Assembly (NCBI GenBank): GCA_900617975.1
Contig: UZAE01012362.1
Location: 1-44,636 of the forward strand
Length of the DNA: 44,636 bases
Origin: Rodentolepis nana
Lineage: Eukaryota > Platyhelminthes > Cestoda > Cyclophyllidea > Hymenolepididae
Direction: 5' to 3'
Part shown: positions 9,966 through 21,660 of the stretch, piece by piece
How positions within the stretch are numbered: position 1 is the stretch's first letter
Layout of the letters: the number at the start of each line of letters is the position of its first letter
Notes under the pieces: generated by a model
What the model was told of the DNA's origin: nothing
What the model saw: the letters and a program-made list of their open reading frames with translations, nothing else
Databases searched by the model: none
Made by a program: the position numbers and the translations under genes

Positions 9966-10089
9966 AATCCAACATATTGAAATAGGTAATTTGCAGAAAA
10001 TTGAATTTATCTTTAGCTATTTTTCTTTTTAAATCTTACAAACAAAAGTGCTACATAAGGTAAAACGCGCCCTAAAGAAACCGAAGCAA

Positions 10090-10340
10090 AGTATTAGAAT
10101 TAATACGATTTGGCCTCTAGATGTAAGTACATTGCATATCTTGATATTGATCTGGATAAATTGATTTGAGTATATAGTTGGAGACAAAACTGAAAATAAA
10201 AACGTACCAAAATCCAAGTATAGTATTAGTGCCTCGTAATTTCCGACTTACTAATAGGATATTTAATAGTAATCTAATATGCGATTAGAGATATATTTGC
10301 ACTTATTCTAGCACATGTTGGCACTAGCATACTTAAGCTT
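10090..10340 (+). repeat. Duplicated segment, inverted copy near 39.1 kb
   Basis: Matches the reverse complement of about 38965-39215 (GATATATTTGCACT..., AGTGCCTCGTAA) and in part 36515-36620 (direct). No coding content supported. 10340-12000 is AT-rich and holds nothing I can identify. Confidence 0.55.
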
Positions 10341-11999
10341 CTATTTAATAAGACACGTTATTTGCAGGAGATTCAAAATGAAAAGATATATGACTAAATG
10401 CAAATATGCATCCATCAAGATTCCCTACACTTGTGTATATCTCGATTTTAGTGTAATTATTGTTGTAGTTGGGCTTATTTGAAATGCGATTCAAGGTCAG
10501 CAATTATTATGGCATTAAATTTCCCTGGCAACGTATTTTAAATGTTTGCAACTGACAGAAGTTAATTATGGTCATGTTGCTTTTCGATTTGCAGTACTCA
10601 TGTTTTGTTCATTGGGTATGTCTGATTGCATTTTTCAGAATCAACCTCTGACTTCATAGAAACCAGAAAAATATAGAAAGATATATTGACAAATGTTTAG
10701 TAAAATATATGAACTTGTCTCAAATTGTTTCCAGTAAATAATCAAATTCGTGAGGAACATGAAATGTTGTAGTAGATTCAGTTGAGTTGGAAAAAAGCAT
10801 TCAAATATAAAAAAATTTATTCTCTAAGCTTTGATATGTCCACCTTTTAAGCACAGAGAAGTCATTTTATTTTTCCCAGTTATCAAAGTATTTACTACAT
10901 CGGCAATAAAAATTAAATCTTGTATTTTGAAAGTAATTTCAATATTTTTAAATTATAAGCTTACCAATTCGGAACAAATGATTGACGATGACATAACTTA
11001 AAACACTGACTAAACTTCCTACAAATCCAAAAATATATTCATTTTTATCATTCAATAAAACGCCTTTTAAAATGCGTTTTGCTCATAGCTACATTTGCAA
11101 ATTCAATTATGCAATTTTGCAGGCAGTAAATACCTTTGAATCCGATCAATCTAACTTAGTGTTGCTACGATTTAAGAACAACTCAACTTTCAAATCCGAG
11201 TCCCTTAATCCAATTTGAGATATATATTTGTGATATAGCAAAGTGGAGAATTGTTCCTATATTTTCCTCTATTGCACATTTCCTCTCCAATCCTTTGTCC
11301 AAATACTAATAAATAACACGACATTTCTTTTAGCAATCACTATAATTTTGCTCATGGCTTGCTAGTCTAATGACACCAAATATCATTTGATGTAATAAAT
11401 GTTAATCATTGCAATAAATAATGTTTCACTTCATAGATTCAAAATATAATAGGAAAAATTTTAATTTTTGGGGAAATATATGCATATATATATATCGGCT
11501 ATTTTTTGTCTCAATTGAATGAGACCCAAAAGGTCACCTTTAATAAATAAAATTAATTTCGATGCTGCATTATCTAATGATGGAAACGCCTCTACTTTTC
11601 ACTAAAGAAAAATTTGATGTTTAGAAGAACATGTTTAAAAAAAACATTACTTGATTTACAACCATTATCAAAATAACTTAAGCGTGCTTTTTCTTGAAGA
11701 AAATGATAACCAACGTCCATTATCGAATTTTATTGTTAGTCATATATTTCAAAATTTATTTTCAAATTCAGTATCTCGTTTTTCATCACTATCACTGTTG
11801 CTGCTTATAATTTGCTGTAATCAGGCTTATAGGTACAAGTAGATAGCTTGGTCTAATTAAGGTGAGACTTTGGGTAATATTGCTTATCTATTGGTTTTCA
11901 TATAAAATCACTGTTTATATGAAGTCAGAGTTGAAATTTCTTTCAAAATTCGGCGTTCGAGCTCCAATAAAGTTCGAAATTGGAAGAATAAAACTCCAG

Positions 12000-13206
12000 T
12001 GTTGTCTATTGCTGTTGGCGCAAAAGTAATTTACAATAAATTTATACAATACCGTCTAATAAATTAATCTTTAAAATTTGGAAAGGCAAATTGATTGCAA
12101 AAACTTGCAAAGGTATTGCGTATTTGCTTCAGCCAATCACTTCCCAACGTCAAATACAAAATCCTCACAATAAAATCGATGATGCATCAAAATGCAAACC
12201 ACCGTATGTCGTTGAAAGCAATTTAATATGCGATTTTTTCTCGATTTCTCCAGATCCAATGTATTTCTTTATAGTAAATGTCATCAACAAAACATTTCTC
12301 TCAATTTCATAAGAGGGCAGCAGTGTTATTTTTAAAAACAAACGAAATGATAACCGATTGTTTGTTTAAAAATTTATTTATAGTAGTAAGTGGTTCACAT
12401 TTCGATGCATGAATTAAGAATTTTAATGTCTTATAACATTACATGGTATTATAACTTTTGTTTTTCTAACTCGACAGTGTATCAAAATTAAAATAATTCT
12501 TCTATATGGCGATCATTGCAATACAGGCACAGTAAAGGCGGCCAAACCTATGCGCGATAAGTCTTTTGGATGAGTTCATCATGAAAGTGCTTGATTTCAT
12601 CACATTTTATTTCAAAATGTGATATTAGGTAGATGAATGTTTTGGAAGTAAATTCCATGGTCGAAAAGATGGATGAAACTGGTGAAAACGCCAGTCAGAT
12701 CTTAGAACGCAGGAGATAAATTATTACCAATACAACGGCCGAAACGCATAAATCTCATTTAATTGCCTACGAAATCAAACATATTGACCATAAATATCCG
12801 TTTATGATGTACATAATTTTTTTAAATAGGGGAAACATATAAGCTCATTTTGCACAAATTCATATGGATTGATGGAAACCATTTAGTTGCAATGAATCAG
12901 TCTGCTAACATTTGTGCGCGTTCTCGGGAGAAACGATTCATAAATTCTAAAGATGAAACAGACAAAATATTGAACAATACAATTTGAAATGCATTTGACA
13001 GAAAGCACATTTTTCGATAGTGTACACTTTTATTCAATATTACTACTTATTTGATCTAAGGTAGACGATTAAAGGGTATGAAATAAATACAATTACAGTC
13101 TATGGAAGAAAACAACAGCTGATTGTTTAGAACGATTTCGTTTCTAGTTCATTTTATACATAAAATAGTGAAGGATGTGGGCGGGTTGAAGAGTAGTTCA
13201 TTTTTG
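12000..13206 (+). repeat. Duplicated segment with a relic finger scar
   Basis: Collinear with about 36900-38390. The C-rich finger relic seen at 37741-37830 is deleted here: the sequence reads GAGAAACGATTCAT at about 12929 and jumps straight to AAATTCTAAA. The last part (13040-13206) also matches 28240-28410 and 35580-35760. Confidence 0.55.
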
Positions 13207-13219
13207 TTATTCACCAGCA

Positions 13220-13540
13220 AGTGCGCATTGGATACGAAATAGATTTACCTCCACGTATACTTATACGGCAAAAAAGTCTATCGATCGGCAGCTGACTTCT
13301 GACTTCAAACCACTATGGTCCGACTATTTCTCATATTCGACCCCCTCCATAGTACTCATCTTACCTTTTTATGTCTTTGTGTCCGTCTGTCTGTCTTTTT
13401 TACATCTGTGAATCACTCTTCTGTTCCATCTTTCGTCTCTTTTTGTCTCTTCAATGTTCCTTCTCTTTTTTGTGAAGCCCCGAAGTCAGCTCCAGGGCTA
13501 ATGTTAACTATCAAAACGCCAGGCATTTAATATAGATAAA
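13220..13540 (+). mobile_element. Short LINE-derived element, copy S3, with 13-bp target duplication
   Basis: Element of about 321 bp flanked by identical TTATTCACCAGCA at 13207-13219 and 13541-13553. Two paralogous segments (about 28409 and 35757) have the same site without an insert (TTACTCACCAGCA). The 5' end is rearranged (AGTGCGCATTGG...) and the E-box-like region is partly deleted. The tail ends AATATAGATAAA. Confidence 0.85.
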
Positions 13541-13553
13541 TTATTCACCAGCA

Positions 13554-13810
13554 TATCATCCTGTCATAGACATTTTTTGTGAGAGCAATGTTAAATTACA
13601 TGCTTTGAAATACTGTTGAAGCTTCTTACAACTAAAATGTCAGTTTCAATAATTTTAATAGAAATTAAAGTCTGAATAAGTCGAACTGATTTCACAGAGA
13701 AATTCATGATACTCTAAAATTAATAATATTTAGAATAACAGAGACGAATATTTTGGACATGAACTAAACTCGACGGAAATACTAGTCAAGTAATTACCTC
13801 CTGAAAGTGG
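13554..13810 (+). repeat. Duplicated segment (continuation)
   Basis: Matches about 28420-28620 and 35770-35960 (TATCATCCTGTCATAG, AAATGTCAGTTTCAAT). No gene. Confidence 0.5.
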
Positions 13811-14079
13811 CATTTTCCAATTAATTGCCAATTAATTCCAATTAATTAATTTGGTGAATACACGTGGGTATTATATTTTAAATTTTTAATTAAAGTAAAT
13901 AAACATAGAAAAGTATGTGCGATCGTTAATTGATTCGCAATTTTAAGTTTGGGTATCTTTCAAATTTAATTTGACTTTTCATTGAAAAGTGCAAAGTCAT
14001 AGATATCACCTGCTCAATCTCTGTTTATGGATATTCAACCAATTAGAGCAGCTGCGTCTCTCTTGCTTCGTTCATTTCA

Positions 14080-15000
14080 TTGAATGACTGAATGGATAAA
14101 TAAGATTTATTTTGATAAATATCTTAAAAACAATCAAAAAGGGCTATTTTTTTAACTTAGGAAAAAAAGCTGGTCAATGACATCAACCATGTCACGATTA
14201 ATCTTTTAATCCTCCTATTATACGATGAAAAACAAGAAAACTTTTAATCATTTATTCAAAATATATTTCAAATATAAAATGCAATATTAAAATTTTTTAC
14301 ACGGTTTCTTTAATTTGCAGTGGTACGTTCCCCTAATTATTCAATTCATTTACGTCTAATTCTCATATTTCAATCATTTCTATTCGACTAATCACAATTC
14401 ATTTCATTGTATAATTAAATCATTATTGAGGCGTAAATATAAAGTTTAATAATCTTTATTAATTTATTACTGATTTTGTATAAATTGAGGTATTGTGGAA
14501 TCTCTTTAATAATTCATTAAAATCACACTAACGGTACCCTTTTTACGAAAACTTTCTACATGCAACAAACATATTAAACTGTTATTTTTATCATTTTCTT
14601 ATGAGCGTGTATATCAATTTACCTTAACATCTTCTTTAATTCAATCAGCTCAATTTTGTAAAATAAAAACATTTATAGGTACTGCCATAAAACCATATGA
14701 GGCTACATTTTTATAAATTTTAATATTTTTAAATGTTTGAAAAATTATTTGACTAGCAGTGCACTTTTTTCCAAGTGCCAATTAAGAATCTTTGTTTTTT
14801 ATGTTTATGCTCTAATTTTGCTTTGAGATTCTCAACTGCATTATAAGGTTTTATAATCTACGTATTTCTAAACCCCGTCTTAATATTAAACGCGTAAACA
14901 ATAATAATAATTTAAATTTAATTTCATGATCTGAACTACCTTAATTGATTATTGATGAATTGATTGAGAATTTTAACGGCATCTCTAAAGATCATATCAC
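14080..15000 (-). repeat. Inverted copy of the 26.6-27.3 kb segment
   Basis: The reverse complement matches about 26645-27300 and 33140-34930. Landmarks are AGCCTCAATAATGATTTAAT, the sequence ending TATATTTTGAATAAAT, and AATCAATTCA. No coding content. From 15000 to about 16300 I see only AT-rich unique DNA. Confidence 0.5.
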
Positions 15001-16514
15001 ATGAAGAGGATTATTTGAAATAACTGAGAGTGGGGTATTATTGGCATAAACAAAATCAATTTATATATCCCATGAAACTGCTAAGGACGTGTTTATGGAT
15101 CAAGGAGACAGGTCAAAAACATATTCATAACTATTTGTCATTGCTTATATTCAACGCTAGTTTTTCGTTTTAATTTTTATTAATTAGACCCACGCTCCAT
15201 GAAATTCCCTGAGACGGTACTGTCCGCTATATTCACGCATTTATGCTCATTGAGCTCAGTGATCAACCACTTCAATATGATTTCTTCGGAGATAAACATA
15301 TTCAATACTGTTTTTGAATTTCCTAATTAAAGCCAGACTTCATTTAGCACTGAATAAAAGACAATCAAGGTGAGTACAATTGACTTATTTTCCATAACAT
15401 TAATGTATTCCTTTCTTTCTAAAAAGCGTGATTAGTAAAATCTGTGATTCCTTCGAGTATTATAAAGCATCTAAAATATCTTTAACCTAAAATATCATTA
15501 ACCTAAAATATCATTTAATATCTAAAATATCATTAACCTGATTAGTCTTTAACAAATAGAGTTTTTTCATCCGCACGTATTGAGTGAAAAGCTATGAAGG
15601 CTAATACAAGAACCATACTCACTCGCAAAATTTGAAAATAATTTTACAAATAATTTATTCATAGTTTGTAAACATAGCAAATGATTCTATTCAAATTATT
15701 GATGCTTCAAATATAATTAGAGTTAAAAAAGATTTAAATCAATATCGTGATGTTTAGATCTGCATTTGTGAGTATGTAATGTCACTGAAGGTCTTGAATT
15801 AGAGTTATATTTCCTGTCTTATATAAATCAAGATCGCTCAATTTTAACTGCGTTTGTGTCCAAAAATGCACCCTATCCTAAAATACATTATCGCATATAT
15901 TGGTGTAATTTGACAAATAGAAAGACAAAAAATTGTATTTTTGAAAAATAGTGTAATTTTTTTACATTTAAGGCTCAGAAAAGAACCATTGTCTCAAGCA
16001 TATTAAATTAGAATATTCTCTTAAAAATATATTCAGTTTCCATGGTTCCGTGCTCTGGGCTTATTTGTAAACAGGCACGTTTAACTGTTTCAAGAATGCG
16101 ATTTTTGGCAGCTCTCTTTTTTTCAAATTTAAAGTCATAAATGGCAAGTTTGGTTCGCAACGATTTATTCAAGACTATTAATTTGTTCTCCAAACTGCTA
16201 AACACATTAATCATAGACGTATTCTAGCAAGCGTCAGGAAATGTGCTCGTCAAGTGTAATTTCAGGTTGATCTTAATTTAATTGTAAATACAGACTAAAT
16301 TTAGCAGTTAAAGCTTAATGTCTAATGGAAAAAAATTGAAAATTTAAAATAATTTTATAAAAAAATGCATCTTAGAAATTAGATCACATGAACTATAATC
16401 GGGATGAAGGCTGATCATGGAAATTGCCGATAACTTCATTTATTCACAGAATTTGACGCATCCGTTGTTGCATTTTCTTTTAAACGAGCTTGTAATAACT
16501 CCTCGCAATAAATA

Positions 16515-16629
16515 ATGACAGAGGAGAATAACGCAAATGATAGATCGGGGACGAAACCGGAAACCTCTTCTTTCAATACAATGGCATCCATTTTTCCATT
16601 TAAAGAATCCATTTTAAATTTTATAAGAG
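16515..16629 (+). CDS. Gene B exon 1
   Basis: 115 nt from ATG (MTEENNANDRSGTKPETSS) to AGAG followed by gcaagt, a GC donor with otherwise perfect consensus. The sequence after residue 20 differs from A and D, so B is the most diverged copy at the N-terminus. Confidence 0.6.
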
Positions 16630-18019
16630 GCAAGTCACATTTACAATTCCATTTTCTTAATTAAAACCAATTTCTCATTTCTTAAACACAATTATAGAAT
16701 ACTACGACCTGTACCCCGAGCGTTTAGAAGACTTGCGCCAGCTACTGGAAGAGATGTCGGGTAGTGCGATTTCGAAAATTAATTGTTTACTGTATAACAT
16801 TTCTGTTAGCTTAATCTTATGAATTAATTATTGTCATGATTTAGATGATATGAATCAGGTGTTAGGGATTAACCTTTTGACTTTGCCTGCAGTGCCACAA
16901 CAGAACTCCTCTACACCAAATGAAAACGCCTCTAACACCTTTCGCAATGAAGTGCAAGTTTTACCTCAAAATGTGAACACAGATTTAACCTATTTCCGAT
17001 ATGTGACAAATTTCTAATTGCAAAAATTTGTATAATGCTTAAATTGGGATTGATTTCACATAGAATGAGAATATTGCGGCTTTCTGTAGCTTAAGGTCTG
17101 CAGGGTTTTCAAACAGATATTGTTGACATGAGAATATTGCTTGTTTACTTGTAATAAGCTAAATTCGGATTGTTTCTTTTATTCACGAATTACATACTAT
17201 TTGCTCTCACACGCTTTTGCTCTCATTGTATAGAGATCGCGGTGTTGTCTCTAATTGGTGGACACAGTCAAATGATTTCGTGGCCAACACTGCACCCAAT
17301 TATTTTTCTTGTCCCAGATGCAATTTTATATCCAAAGACAGAAATGAGATTGGAATCCACTTCCGGGCAGTTCATGAACAGAATATGAATTCGTCAACTT
17401 CATTAGGTATGCTAGTTCGAAATCTTATCCTTTGCAAAACTTCATTAAAATGAAAGCTCCCATGTAACCCTTGTAGTCGCTTCCATTTCTTAGTTTCCAT
17501 TTTAAGTATGGTTAAATTATTGGCTTATTGAAGTCGAACGCTTGCACTTAGCTTTTCATAATCGATGTGAAACAACAGTTAGAAAGCATATGATTATTAC
17601 TTAAGTTGCTTAAAAACCTGATTCCAATGGGAAGCAAGCTGGACACAAACTTTGAACATAATTTCATAATAGAGCCTTTAGTTTTAAAATGCCATATTTG
17701 AAATGGTTGTTTAATGTTTCTGATGCATATTTATTTACGTTTTCCAACGATCACGCTACTTCAACAAAACGCCAAGCCAGATCGCCATATTATATGTATA
17801 AAATGACTTCATGAACCGATTAGCACCTCTTTGAAAGTGGACTATCTTAAAAGAATTTGTCAGATTTAATTGCGATGAAGCATTGATTATCGAGAGTTTT
17901 TAAGGTGGAATTTGGTATTTGAGAGACATCTGATGCAAAGCCAGGCACACCATCTTCCTATGATTTGCATGTTCCGTCTTATATTTATTGCTGTACAGAT
18001 TGTAATTTGAATGTTCCTT

Positions 18020-18052
<33 letters not shown>

Positions 18053-18682
18053 CTGTAAGCAAATTCTATATCTTCTATGAAAATGATTTTAAAAAAGCCT
18101 GTTACTAACTTCTTTGTCATTATCTTAGCTCCCTTGAACTATTCACATTCCATTATGGGCAATAACCATCCAATCAAACATTACCTTTCTGATGAATTTG
18201 TTGTGAACATCGCAAAAATGAGTAGCGAAACCGCAAATGAAGAAAAGCGCTTAACTTATGATGTATCCGAAAAGACCTTTAGACATAAAGGTCATTATGA
18301 CGCTCACAAACGAAGACAGCGTGACGAAAGACGGTTCGCATGTGAAATATGTGGAAAACAATTTATTTATATATCTGCACTGAATTCTCACAAACTAGTT
18401 CACAGTGATGAAAAATCGTACAAATGCAGTGAATGTGGAAAAAAATTTAAACGTCAATCGGATTTAGTTAGCCATATGCGTTCCCATTGTGAAGAAAGGC
18501 CCTTCGAATGTGGAATATGCAAACAAGCTTTCAAACATTCACATAATTTGACTAAACATTTGCGCTCCCATAGTGAAGAAAGGCCCTTCGAATGTGGAAA
18601 ATGCAAACAAGTATTCAAATATAAAGGCAATTTGACTGTACATATGCTCATACATACGAGAGAAAAAAATATAAATATGTAG
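16515..18682 (+). CDS. Zinc-finger gene B, five exons, damaged intron-3 donor
   Basis: Paralogue of gene A on the opposite strand. Exons lie at 16515-16629, 16698-16760, 16845-16998, 17234-17406 and 18129-18682 (115+63+154+173+554 = 1059 nt, 352 codons plus stop), with phases identical to A. Exon 4 is full length and encodes an extra finger at about residues 137-158 (CPRC...H-x4-H). The exon-5 array has a first finger with both Cys lost (YDVSEKTF) and four good fingers, ending EKNINM. The donor after exon 3 should read GTATGT but reads ATATGT (16999-17004). If intron 3 is retained, translation stops at 17015-17017, giving a 116-residue product without fingers. B could be a recent pseudogene, or could use an unusual donor. 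The rest of the frame is open, which argues for late damage. Confidence 0.6.
16698..16760 (+). CDS. Gene B exon 2
   Basis: 63 nt, acceptor AATTATAG, donor GTAGTG. It encodes YYDLYPERLEDLRQLLEEMS, a short Leu/Glu-rich stretch of possible helix, clearly related to exon 2 of A and C. Confidence 0.65.
16845..16998 (+). CDS. Gene B exon 3
   Basis: 154 nt, acceptor CATGATTTAG. It contains the family core LTLPAVPQQNSSTPNENAS. It ends TTCCG with ATATGT where the other copies have GTATGT or GTATGC. Read-through gives YVTNF and a stop. Confidence 0.62.
17234..17406 (+). CDS. Gene B exon 4, full length with one C2H2 finger
   Basis: 173 nt, acceptor CATTGTATAG, donor GTATGC, phase 2 to phase 1. It encodes NYFSCPRCNFISKDRNE followed by IHFRAVH: C-x2-C-x12-H-x4-H, a complete finger. 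B lacks the internal acceptor used by A (TTTTATATCC instead of TTTTAGATCC). Confidence 0.65.
18022..18050. repeat. (TA)n microsatellite in intron 4 of B
   Basis: About 14 TA units roughly 80 nt before the exon-5 acceptor. The same repeat sits at the same place in copy E (24592-24620). Confidence 0.95.
18129..18682 (+). CDS. Gene B exon 5, finger array
   Basis: A branch-point-like TACTAAC at about 18103 and the acceptor TTATCTTAG precede CTCCCTTGAAC. The fingers are one without cysteines, then CEICGKQF, CSECGKKF, CGICKQAF and CGKCKQVF, each with its His pair. The terminal EKNINM-stop mirrors the frameshifted end of A. Confidence 0.78.
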
Positions 18683-18900
18683 TGAATGAAACAAAAGATT
18701 TTCGCTTATGCATGCTTACAGTTACAATGTATGCCATGCCAAGCTCGAGACCAGATATTCAAATGCAGTGTATGGGGAATGGGTTTTTTAAATTCGAATT
18801 TACACAAATTGGCGCATACTCGTGCAAATCAATCAAATTTTGAAGTGAATGGGTCAAGATACGTTGCATAAATTTTGTTTCCTATGACGCACAATATCCA
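18683..18900 (+). pseudogene. Relic C-terminal fingers behind gene B
   Basis: Out-of-frame finger remnants follow the stop, for example IFKCSVWGMGFLNSNLHKLA at about 18749. The same region follows E (about 25200-25480) and A. In F it is still in frame. Confidence 0.6.
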
Positions 18901-19269
18901 GAAACGAAGATTGCAGAAGTAAAGTTTTCAAATTCGATATGTGGATACACGCAAAGAGACACATGGAGATGACAATTCGCTTGCAATTAATGGCAATGTA
19001 AGGAGACCTCAGAATAAATTAACTTCGAATCTTCCCATTTAAAGTCAACTCCATTTATCAGTGTGTTTCGTTTCCTCAATTCAATTAAAATCCTATTATT
19101 GTCAATGTAGTTTTGCTATCAATGCGTGGGTTATCAAGTGACCACAGACACTGAGAGAAAGAAGTTAAAACTATATTATCCTAATTTAAATTAACACATC
19201 GATTATAAAATAGACATTTGGGTTATTCTATTCTGTCATTTATTTTGCCTAAACTTTTGATAAGCCCAT

Positions 19270-20700
19270 TTTAAGGAAAAGTCGATATCAGGTGTGGCAA
19301 ATTCTGTGAAAAAATTAAGTTATTGACAAATTGCATGAACTGCCTTCAACCCGATTACAATTCATATGATCAAAGTTCTAAGATGTCTTTATCATAATAT
19401 TATTTGATATTCACAATTTTTCGAATTAAAAATTACGCTTTAACTGTTGTATTCAGTCTCTTTTTGCATTTAAATCAAGTTCAACTTGAATTTACACTTG
19501 ACGATTAAATTTCCTTACTCTTACTAGAATACTTTAATATTGACTCTGAATATAGGTGAGACTATAGTGTTATTCGGAAATCTCGTGTGAATTATTGAAG
19601 GTCGTGTTAAATTCCCTCTGTTTATTAAAAATTAGAATATTGCTTGCTAGTTCAGATCTTACGTTTTATTTTGATGGCATTTGTTATACCAAGCACAACT
19701 CTTTCCGTGTGGTATATTTCTTCAATTAATGTTGATGTAGCTTGTTACATTTTAGAGCATTTTAAAGGTATAGCATCTTACGAGAAAAAGCTTCTAAGTT
19801 ACGGTCCATGTTAAAACATCCATTATAGACTACCTATGAATAAACTTTATTACAATTTTTTTCAATGATTAATGAGTTCAGCATATAGGAGAACAAATTA
19901 ATAGTCTTGAATAGATGGGTCAAGTAAGACTCTTTTATAATCTCTGCAAACCATATTTGCCCAATATGACTGTAAATTAGAAAGAAAGACAGCTGTCAAA
20001 ATTGCATTCTCGAAACAGATAAATGTGTCTGCTTGTGAATAAGCCCAGAGCACTGACCATGGACATTGAACGCATTTTTGGCAGAATGATCTAATCTAGT
20101 ATGCCCTAGATAGGGTACCATTTCTGAGCCTTAAATGCTAAATCATTTTCCATATTTTGCACTAATACAACCTCTTTTCTTTTAAATGACAAATTGCGTC
20201 ATAACTGAATTTGGTTTGAGTTCCATGGGCTGTTTTATTCCACCAAAATCGAATATAACATATGCGTCTGAGTCAAGTATATGACATCTATCAAATGTTG
20301 AATAAGCAAATGTTTATACATATATTTAGCTGTTATTATGACACTTTATCAAAAGAACCATTGTAAGAGAGAAATGATGCATTTTTGCTCAAAATCTCTT
20401 TTAAAGTGAAGCGATCTCGATTTATAAAAAACAAGAAATATAAGCCTAATTCAAGAATGCCATTGCATACACATAAATACAGATCCAAACCGCAAGATAT
20501 TGATTGAAATCTGCGTTAACTACGATTTACTTTTGGGCACCACTAATTTAAATAGAATCAATTGCTATGTTTCCCAACAATCAACAAATGATTTTGGCTG
20601 CCAGATCGGTAGCATCTCTTTATTTGTGTGGGTGCATATGTACCCTTTGCTTAGTTCTAATGGCCTTTCGCTCAATACGTGTAGTCTTTAAAAAGATAAT
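19270..20700 (-). repeat. Orphan 5' flank of a lost gene copy
   Basis: Collinear with the upstream flank of D (about 42390-43880) and in part of A (7225-7960), yet no exon 1 adjoins it. The left neighbour is the 3' flank of B. It includes the landmark GCCCAGAGCACTGACCATGG at 20044-20063. A junction near 19265 therefore marks a rearrangement that removed a minus-strand gene copy. An open frame at 20500-20691 is within this flank and not supported as coding. Confidence 0.5.
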
Positions 20701-20739
20701 TCATTTATAGTAGTAAGATTGGCCTGATTAATGGTATTT

Positions 20740-21060
20740 AATTTATGAGATGATTAACAATATTTGAAAGAGACTACAAGTGACTTGAAGAGAAAATGAT
20801 TTTTCCCTTCCATATTTTATTAAGTCACGATCGTCCGAGTCAAGTCATTATAATTTAATGTTGAAAAATCAAATATTGTGGCTCTTTTTTCGTTATCAAA
20901 AGAGAATATTTGATCACGTTATTATGGAAATGAATTAATTTTGCTTACATTTACTTTTAATAAATAATCATTTAAAATATTTAAAGTTAAGCGCTTTTAA
21001 ATTCTAGAAGATAAGAAATTCAATTGTAATTAAAGACTTTTTCTGGCATAGCATACCTTT
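20740..21060 (+). repeat. Duplicated segment
   Basis: Collinear with about 32010-32350 (TTTGATCACGTTATTATGGA is shared exactly). No gene. Confidence 0.55.
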
Positions 21061-21129
21061 AAAGACAAATCCATATCTCAAAAAACGATTCAATAAGTCT
21101 TAAGTATTAAAAATAAATGAATGAATAAG

Positions 21130-21149
21130 TATATATATATATATATATA
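21130..21149. repeat. (TA)n tract at the 5' edge of S4
   Basis: About 10 TA units immediately before the element. With the tract at 21438 it suggests insertion into, or expansion at, TA-rich target sequence. Confidence 0.9.
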
Positions 21150-21434
21150 GGGGTGTGTGATGGGCTTACCTCTACGTGGTGCAACTTGGGCAACGTATAC
21201 TCATACGGCAAACAAGTCTATAAACCGACAGTTGACTTCTGACGTCACGGTATGTCATATTCGACTACTTCTACAGTACTCACATCCCATTTTTCTAAAT
21301 TTTCTACCTTCGTCTTTGAAACACACTTCTGCCCCCCACCCCCTCTCGACTTTCTTAACTTCGATGTTACTTCCACTCTATGAAGCCTGAAGTCAACTAA
21401 ATGGCTAATGATAGCCATCAAAACGCCTGCCATT

Positions 21435-21437
<3 letters not shown>
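21150..21437 (+). mobile_element. Short LINE-derived element, copy S4 (best 3' end)
   Basis: Starts GGGGTGTGTGATGGGCTTAC and ends AAAACGCCTGCCATTTGATA before a (TA)n tail. The last ~60 bp (GAAGCCTGAAGTCAACTAAA onward) align with the LINE 3' end read from the minus strand at 22350-22440. Confidence 0.8.

Positions 21438-21475
<38 letters not shown>
21438..21475. repeat. (TA)n tail of S4
   Basis: About 19 TA units directly at the element 3' end, where a LINE-mobilised element would carry its simple-repeat tail. Confidence 0.9.
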
Positions 21476-21476
<1 letters not shown>

Positions 21477-21660
21477 CGGAATAAAGAGTTTACTAAGAAA
21501 TATAGATTCAGGTAGTCGGAGAGGTTTTGATTAACGAAACAATATCCTCATGCTCAGTCATATCAAATGGCGTGGTTTATGTGATATATATTTTTTTAGA
21601 TGTGAGTAAAATTAAGATTATTTAGATCATTTGATTAAATTTGAATAATTGCTATTGTTC

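Noticed and set aside
16008..16633. Minus-strand ORFs at 16008-16214 and 16436-16633
   Set aside because: The second is antisense to gene B exon 1. The first overlaps duplicated flank DNA (GCTCTGGGCTTATT) and has no motif.
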